Shown: positions 58,382 to 64,000 of the stretch, piece after piece
How the letters are laid out: each line of letters begins with the position of its first letter
Position numbering within the stretch: position 1 is the first letter of the stretch
Origin: Aurifilum marmelostoma
Taxonomy: Eukaryota > Ascomycota > Sordariomycetes > Diaporthales > Cryphonectriaceae
Direction of reading: 5' to 3'
Assembly: GCA_027559495.1 (NCBI GenBank)
Contig: JAMXSV010000003.1
Location: 1,984,001-2,048,000 of the forward strand
Length of the DNA stretch: 64,000 nucleotides
The notes under the pieces: generated by a model
Told to the model about the DNA's origin: nothing
The model's database searches: none
Seen by the model: the letters and a program-made list of their open reading frames with translations, nothing else
Position numbers and translations under genes: made by a program

Positions 58382-61050
58382 ATGGAGCAGCCACCAACAT
58401 ACAGGGACGCCATCAGCCCGGACAGATGGGGTCTCGTAGCCCCATACATTAACTTGTGTGACTACCACAGCCTCTGCCTTGTGTCAAGCGAGATGCATGG
58501 TCAGTTTGCGCCTCGGCTCTGGAGAGACCCTCTTCAGATGCCCATAGCCCTCAGGCTGGACCCTAGCGATTGTAAGCAAACCCCATTCAGTCAGATCCTG
58601 GCTGCTGCTGCGTATTCTTTTCGTCAAAAGATAGGTGGTCATCCCACGGTTTTTGCTAATGCCGAACTCTGTCACGTAGACCATGCATGGTTCTTCTATT
58701 TCTTGTCTATCATCACACGAGCAGAGCACCCGACGAGAGAATCGACATTAGCCATGCTAGTCATCATCAACCTCAGCACCCTTACCAGCTCCGGCACCGC
58801 CTTTGCAGATGACGGCTGGCCCACACTGGCACAGGAACTCTACCAGGCCTCCACCAGGCTGCCGAACCTGCGCTGCCTGATCGTCGACGGACGTGTAGAC
58901 TTTGACTTCACCGCGCTGCGGCAGCACCTCCAGCAGAGAGACGTGCGGGGTCCGCTCCGGAGAAGCCTGAGGCTCCTCAGCGCAGCTTACTGCAAGCAGG
59001 CCCTCCCGGCCAGGTTCTTCGACGACCGGTGCCTGGCCGGCCTGGTCTTCCTCGACCTGTCGTACACGGGTGGCTGGGGCAAGGTTCTGGTGGAGAGCAG
59101 CTCGTTCTCGGCCGTCAACCTGCCGAACCTGCGTGTCTTGAAGCTCAGGGGGAAGGGCATGGACCGTGGCACGGCTCTAGAGCTGATGGTCAAGTTTCAG
59201 CGCCAGCTCTGGAGCCTCGACCTGTCTGGCAACCAGCTAGTCGACGCGTCACTTGCGGACCTGACCCTATTTGCTATTCGTTCAGATGAGCATCGTGGCG
59301 TACACCGCCCCGAAGACGAACAGCCTCACGTGGGCAATGTGATGGCACTGTCGCCCATATCTTCCGAATCTGAAGGAAAATTAAAGACTGCAGAGCTCCT
59401 CCACGGTCACTATTTTGTTGACGAGTCCGATTGGAGCGCGACGTTCTCACACCCGGACCGGTACCTTGCCGATCCGCCAGAGTACTTTACAGCGGACGAC
59501 GGCATTGCCCATTCTGAACGCCAGGAGCGATGGAACGGCACTCGAGGCAGTGGAGCAGATCCAGCCCGTGGGGACTCTGCAGGAGATGCAATCCGACTTC
59601 TGGCCGGCGACCATGGCGGTCGTCTTCCTCCAGCACCAGACATGCCTCATGATGTCCCTGACAAGGGAGGTCTGACACACGTCTACCTCAACGACCTGTC
59701 TATTCTCACGACCAAGCAAGTTATGCGCTTCCTGACGACGAGTGCAGCCTTTCTCGAGCATTTCGAGTTCAACAAGGGCAGGTTTCTCGTGTCTGACGCT
59801 CCAAGAAACCATGTGTCAAGGCACGCAGAAGTTCCTCCACGACCGAGGTCCACCTACTACATTGGTTTCCCCGGCGGCGCCTATCTCTTTCGACCGGTAT
59901 TCTCGCCAAACCTACGCGTGCTCAAGATTCATCACTCCCTCGTCACCAACGTCGTGACCATCAGGTCCAACGAGAAGCGCGTCCTGCACGACGTCTGGCT
60001 GGCCGAGACCCACGTCCGGCCCCGTCTCGACCTGTCCCTCCCGCAGCGCTTCGTTCCCGACATGAATCCTCGCATCAACACCCTTACCCTGTCCTACGTC
60101 CCACGCTACTCCAAGGGAATCGTCACAAAGCGTATCATCGAGTTGCTTAAACTCGCAGCGCTACAGGAGCAGAACATTGCACAGATGAAGAAGTCCTGTC
60201 GGGGTCACCGCAGCCCGCCTGTGCTTCGGGGTCTGCGACACATTACGCTTGAGTTTGATCCGCTCGACGAGGGCTGGTCTTACAAAGCAGCCCGTGTCTT
60301 GGATGAAGATGACGAGATGGAGGAGTTTACTAACTTCAGCGCGAGCCTATTGGATGAACCGCCGGCGCCGGCCCCGTCAGTGGCTGCCAGCACAGCACAC
60401 GCCGTCGGGTCCTCTTCTTCCCGCCAATCTGCAGAGATCCCAGCAGCAGCAGCAACAGTATCAATCAAAAGACGGAAACACCGTGCAGCAAATTCAGGGG
60501 GGTCCAGCAGAGCCCCTTTGCAGAGTACCTGATCGGTCCTCCCTACGACGACACCCAGAGCGACCACCTCGAACACCGCCAAGGCAACGGTAAAAGTGAG
60601 CCTCGGATTCCCGTCTGGATCGGCTGCGGTATCACCACGCCCGACACACCGCCCGCCATCAACGCGTACATGCGCAACCTCTGCGAGTCCAGCGGGTGTG
60701 GCATGCGCGACGTCATTGCCGCCACGCCGTGTCACGTTGAGGCGGGTGTCCCGCCGGGCTCGTACATCTTTGGTGCGGCATGGGAGATGATGGTGAGTTG
60801 TTCGGAGGAAGAGGAAGAGGAAGAGGAAGAAGACCTTGCTGGGGTGGTTGCGAGCGGTGAGCTGAAGGGGATGAAGGATGTGCTGGAGGAGATCAAAGCG
60901 TTTCGCCTGGCTACGCGGAAGACGTATGTTGAGCTTAGGGAGCAGGGGAAGCTCATGGGGATAGTAGGTGAGCACTTTTACTGGAGGGGCAGATTGGATA
61001 TAGTGGTCCTGCAGCACAACAAGGCATTGTGGTCGTTGGATTCGGGGTAA
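58382..61050 (+). CDS. F-box-like leucine-rich protein (two frame breaks)
   Basis: Probable substrate adaptor of an SCF ubiquitin ligase, by domain pattern only. From ATG 58382 the first 50 residues resemble an F-box: ISPDRWGLVAPYINL, then LCLVSSEMHGQFAPRLWRDP. Leucine-rich segments follow, for example LPNLRCLIVDGRVDFDF, LAGLVFLDLSYTG, LPNLRVLKLRG and LWSLDLSGNQLVDASLADL. The first frame ends at 60532, but a protein-like frame continues with SPFAEYLIGPPYDD, PVWIGCGITTPDTPPAINA and SYIFGAAWEMM to a stop at 61050. The three frames step by +1 twice, consistent with one extra base in each of two G/C runs (probably C4 at 60372-60375 and G6 at 60497-60502). The span minus two bases is divisible by three, giving about 888 aa. 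A single missing base or a poor 53-bp intron are alternatives. Confidence 0.7.
60497..60502 (+). other. Frame break at six-base G run in the F-box-like gene
   Basis: With one G removed, a Gln-rich frame (QSKDGNTVQQIQG) continues into VQQSPFAEYLIGPP and on to 61050. A second +1 shift is needed somewhere between about 60360 and 60445; the C4 run at 60372 is the best candidate. Confidence 0.6.
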
Positions 61051-62987
61051 AGCGGAAAGAGAAGAGAGAACAGAATCTGGGAGTATATATCTCAATCATT
61101 GGCATCAGCATGACCTCGTTGTTAAGTGGCGTTGGTGAAGGAATCCGATAGTTGGGTATGGAAAATGAGGCAGGAGACCGTCTCTAGAACCGTACACTAT
61201 AGAAGGAAGGAGGGATAGGAAGGCTAGGTGATTACTTAGTGAGCTAGCTGCAGTAATTGGGAGGCAGGTGCGTTGCTGGCACTCACGAACCCGTGACTTA
61301 ATGGCCCTCACGCAATGCTTGTCACTCTGTCCACAGGAACAGGACATGGACGGCAATGGTCGGATGACCCAGATGATGAAAGGAAAACAAAGGCTCAGGA
61401 CCTCTTCTGATAACCACGATGCCTTCCACATCGAGGAATACTACCGTAAAACGTGCTCTGTTGCTACGTGATTGCCGTTAACAAAATTCCGCCCTTTGCT
61501 CTGGCAACCGTCCAGATGAAGCCTCCGTTCATTTGACCACTGGCATGAGCATGACGCCCTCTACCTGGCAACCAAATTTCCGCTCCATTTTTCCCCAGGC
61601 GTAGGATGAGGCGTCTTCACCCCGAATCTCAACAATTTCGAAACCCCGACAGACAGAGCGAGAAGAGGAGAACCGGAAAAATAAATCAAAATAAAGAACT
61701 ACTGAAGCCAGCCTATTTACCAAACTATCCAACTATTTTCCCTATCTATCTCGCCCTCTCTCGTTGCCTATCGGAATCAAGCAGTAGTATAGTCCCAGGG
61801 GCACACCAGACAACCCCCACACAATCAGAAATCTAGACAATACTATTGTTCCTCCCTCTCCGCGTCATCACTGGTGACGTTTCCCCCAATAGTCGATCTT
61901 CCCCAAAACAAATTCCAATAGGGACCTACTTGGTACGAGGTGCAGGGATTACGTGTGCGGAATGGAACTTTACTGGCTGTGGGGGGAAAGGACATCCACG
62001 CGTTGCCGCGCCGGCCCGTGCTGGAATGTGGGAAAAGAGAGAGGAGTGGATACGCGCGCGCGTGGGCTTTCTTGTCTTTGTTTCCCTTTCTTATTTTCCT
62101 TTCTTTGTGTACAATGTCTAATTCTGTGTCCCAAGTGGAGGAAAGGAAGGGGGCTAAGGTGGTACACACGCCAAGCAGGGAGGGAAAGACTGACTCACGC
62201 AGTAGAACACGAACGGGACACGGACGCGGACACAAGCCTTGTTGTTGAGGTCATACATATTGACATCCCTTGACATTGCCAAGATGGTGCTGCTGCGCCT
62301 CGGTCGGTTGTCCAGGTAAAAGTAAAAAAGGTTACTGGGCAACTCTCACCGATGGAGACGCCGAGGTCAACATGAGCGCCAGGCATGGGCCACACCGAAA
62401 AGGGAGGGAGGGGGGGCCTTTAGGGGCGCTCTTTCATGTTCCGCCATTCACATGCACAACAGGACACCTAGACAGAGAGAGACGGGAGAACGCATATGTC
62501 TGATCCAAGCAAATCGTTTGAGGGCATAGCTCATCATGTATCTATCCTCGAAAAGTATCTCCCAACTGTCAACAGAAAAATTTCCCGCCGGCTGCCAGAA
62601 GTCGCTTGCTCATCCTGGCTAGCTGGGTGCGAATCGAATGTAAAAAGGTGTGTGCGTATGCCTCGAGCTGTGTGACTGCGTGTGTCTTCGTCCAGAAAGA
62701 GGGTCTCCGACCCGGCTCAACCACCTGTTGACAGTGGTCAGAGACCAAGATCTCCAATATGTACACTAGAATTAGAAACACTTTTTTGCCTTCCTCCGAG
62801 ATGATCCCACCACCTTCCTCCTTTCCCATGACCCAGGTTTGAGAGTGATGTTCACAAAACTGTTTAAAATCGCCTACTATGCAAATGCGGTTCGGAACAC
62901 ATGTGAACGCCGAGAAACCATCCCGTAAACAAAAACCCACAAAAAACGGCCTTGTCTAGATCCATGCGGATATGGCAGAATCCAAGA
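61051..62987. other. 1.9-kb convergent 3' spacer
   Basis: Lies between the ends of the F-box-like and glucanase genes. Open frames are short and without family features. It probably holds both 3' UTRs; nothing else is recognised. Confidence 0.55.
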
Positions 62988-64000
62988 TCAGGAGTAGGCA
63001 AAGGTCTGGCCGTATGTCGAGGCGGAGTCGCCGTTGACGAGCAGACCGTCCGAAACGTAGAAGTACGCGTACCGCGACACAAAGCTGTAACTGGAGTTGT
63101 TGTCGAAGGCATCCTGGACCGTCTCCAGGAAGCTGGAAATCTCGGCATCCGAAGGGCTGCCAACGTTGGGGGCGAACTCGGTGAGCCAGATATCCTTGCC
63201 CGAGCCGCAGCTTGTCGAAGCCTTGGTCACAAAGTCGAGCAGGTCGTCCGCTCCGGCCTCCATTGTGTTGTACCAGTGGACGGGGCAGAAGTCATAGTCA
63301 CACTTGCCATCGCAGGCGCTGACCCAGTCATCGAGCCAGTCCAGACTCTGGCCGGCCGTGTTGGAGTTGGTCACGGCAGGGGCGCCAATGCCAGCACTGC
63401 CGCTGAAGGGGTTCATATACTGGATGTGGGCCGCGGCAGCCGTCGAGGCATCAATGTTGCACTGGGATGGGTTGTCGGGCTCGTTGAAGCCGAGCAGGTA
63501 CTTGGACCCGGCATCGATGGCGCTCTGGGCGTTGGTTGACCAGTCGGTGGGGAAATCGCCAGTGGAGCACCACAGCATGGGGACGAACTCGAGATCGCTG
63601 GTCAGGCCATCAGAGGTAGCGCCCCAGTTGTAGCCCCACGAGATCTTGCTGCCGGTGCCGATCAGAGACGAGACAAGGCTGGCCGTGTTGTAAGCCGCAC
63701 CTCGCTTGTTGCCGGTGCTGGAAGAGGAAGCCGCAGATGTGGCGGCAGCCGCCGCCGAGGTGGTAGTGGCCTCAGCCTCGGCGCTGGTAGTGGCGGCCTC
63801 AGCAACCGCGGCATTGGGGTCTACCGCATCAGCAGTCGTTGCGGCAGCCGCGGCGGTGCTGGTGATCAGAGTCGTGGGGACAGCCACAGCCGAAGTGGTG
63901 GGGTCGACCACCGCAACCGACGAGGAAGAAGACGTAGGAGTAGACGAGGTCAAAGAGCTAGCGCTGCTGCTGCTGGCGGCGACCACAGCAGGAGCAGAAA
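62988..64000 (-). CDS. GH128 (Asl1-type) cell-wall beta-1,3-glucanase, partial
   Basis: Secreted or wall-bound glycoside hydrolase of the Asl1 / Glyco_hydro_cc group acting on beta-1,3-glucan. The frame is open to the right edge, so the signal peptide and true start lie outside the window. The visible N-terminal 100 residues are a Ser/Thr/Ala/Val-rich linker, probably O-mannosylated. The catalytic domain starts KRGAAYNTASLV. It shows KISWGYNWGATSDG, EFVPMLW and the acid/base glutamate in LLGFNEPDNPSQ, then VHWYNTMEAGADDLLDFV and the nucleophile glutamate in DIWLTEFAP. The end, YAYFYVSDGLLVNGDS, is typical of the family. The stop is TGA at 62988. No GPI signal is seen at the C-terminus. Confidence 0.92.
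   Translation of the reverse strand, partial: SAPAVVAASSSSASSLTSSTPTSSSSSVAVVDPTTSAVAVPTTLITSTAAAAATTADAVDPNAAVAEAATTSAEAEATTTSAAAAATSAASSSSTGNKRGAAYNTASLVSSLIGTGSKISWGYNWGATSDGLTSDLEFVPMLWCSTGDFPTDWSTNAQSAIDAGSKYLLGFNEPDNPSQCNIDASTAAAAHIQYMNPFSGSAGIGAPAVTNSNTAGQSLDWLDDWVSACDGKCDYDFCPVHWYNTMEAGADDLLDFVTKASTSCGSGKDIWLTEFAPNVGSPSDAEISSFLETVQDAFDNNSSYSFVSRYAYFYVSDGLLVNGDSASTYGQTFAYS

Noticed and set aside
18681..63986. A secondary-metabolite or other functional gene cluster
   Set aside because: Neighbouring genes belong to unrelated pathways (autophagy, SAGA, peroxisome, translation, arginine, cutin, wall glucan) with no shared backbone enzyme or regulator.
1..64000. tRNA, rRNA, CRISPR array or transposon
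   Set aside because: I scanned for A/B-box-like tRNA patterns, regularly spaced repeats, terminal inverted repeats and transposase or reverse transcriptase motifs by eye and found none; a tRNAscan or repeat search could still find a short one.

Overview
This is a window of nuclear DNA from a filamentous ascomycete (Pezizomycotina, probably Sordariomycetes; no finer placement is justified). The support is gene content (septation scaffold Cdc11, Kcs1, Atg27, Spt20, Pex22, eIF2B-gamma, mitochondrial acetylornithine aminotransferase, cutinase, GH128 glucanase, 2EXR and F-box proteins), short GT-AG introns of about 60-160 bp, long spacers on both strands and many microsatellites. I see no transposon, CRISPR array, rRNA or tRNA.

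Layout, left to right. 1-20 kb: cdc11/nud1 scaffold (-, runs off the left edge), a large disordered nuclear-type protein (+), a 4.5-kb gene-free spacer, kcs1 inositol hexakisphosphate kinase (+), and a peroxisomal enoyl-CoA hydratase/isomerase (-). 20-34 kb: atg27 (-), a small secreted cysteine-rich protein (-), a 2EXR protein (-), spt20 of SAGA (-), pex22 (-) and, divergently, gcd1 (eIF2B gamma, +). 35.5-49.6 kb is gene-poor: a tiny cysteine-rich gene (-) and a two-finger C2H2 transcription factor (+) inside very long non-coding flanks. 49.6-64 kb: cutinase (-), a membrane-anchored hormone-sensitive-lipase-type hydrolase (-), arg8 (+), an F-box/leucine-rich protein (+) and a GH128 cell-wall glucanase (-, runs off the right edge).

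Most genes are unrelated housekeeping or secretome genes, as is usual for fungal chromosomes; I see no biosynthetic cluster and no clear new system. Two weak links exist: Pex22 and the AKL-tailed hydratase are both peroxisomal, and TGAGTCA (Gcn4/CPC1-type) sites lie upstream of both gcd1 and arg8.

The strongest unexpected pattern is technical. Six of the 15 genes have their reading frame broken near a G or C run. In each of them, removing one base from the run (in the F-box gene, from two runs) restores a full-length, family-consistent protein. This looks like systematic over-calling of G/C homopolymers in the assembly rather than six pseudogenes, and automatic gene models here will be truncated or will carry false introns.
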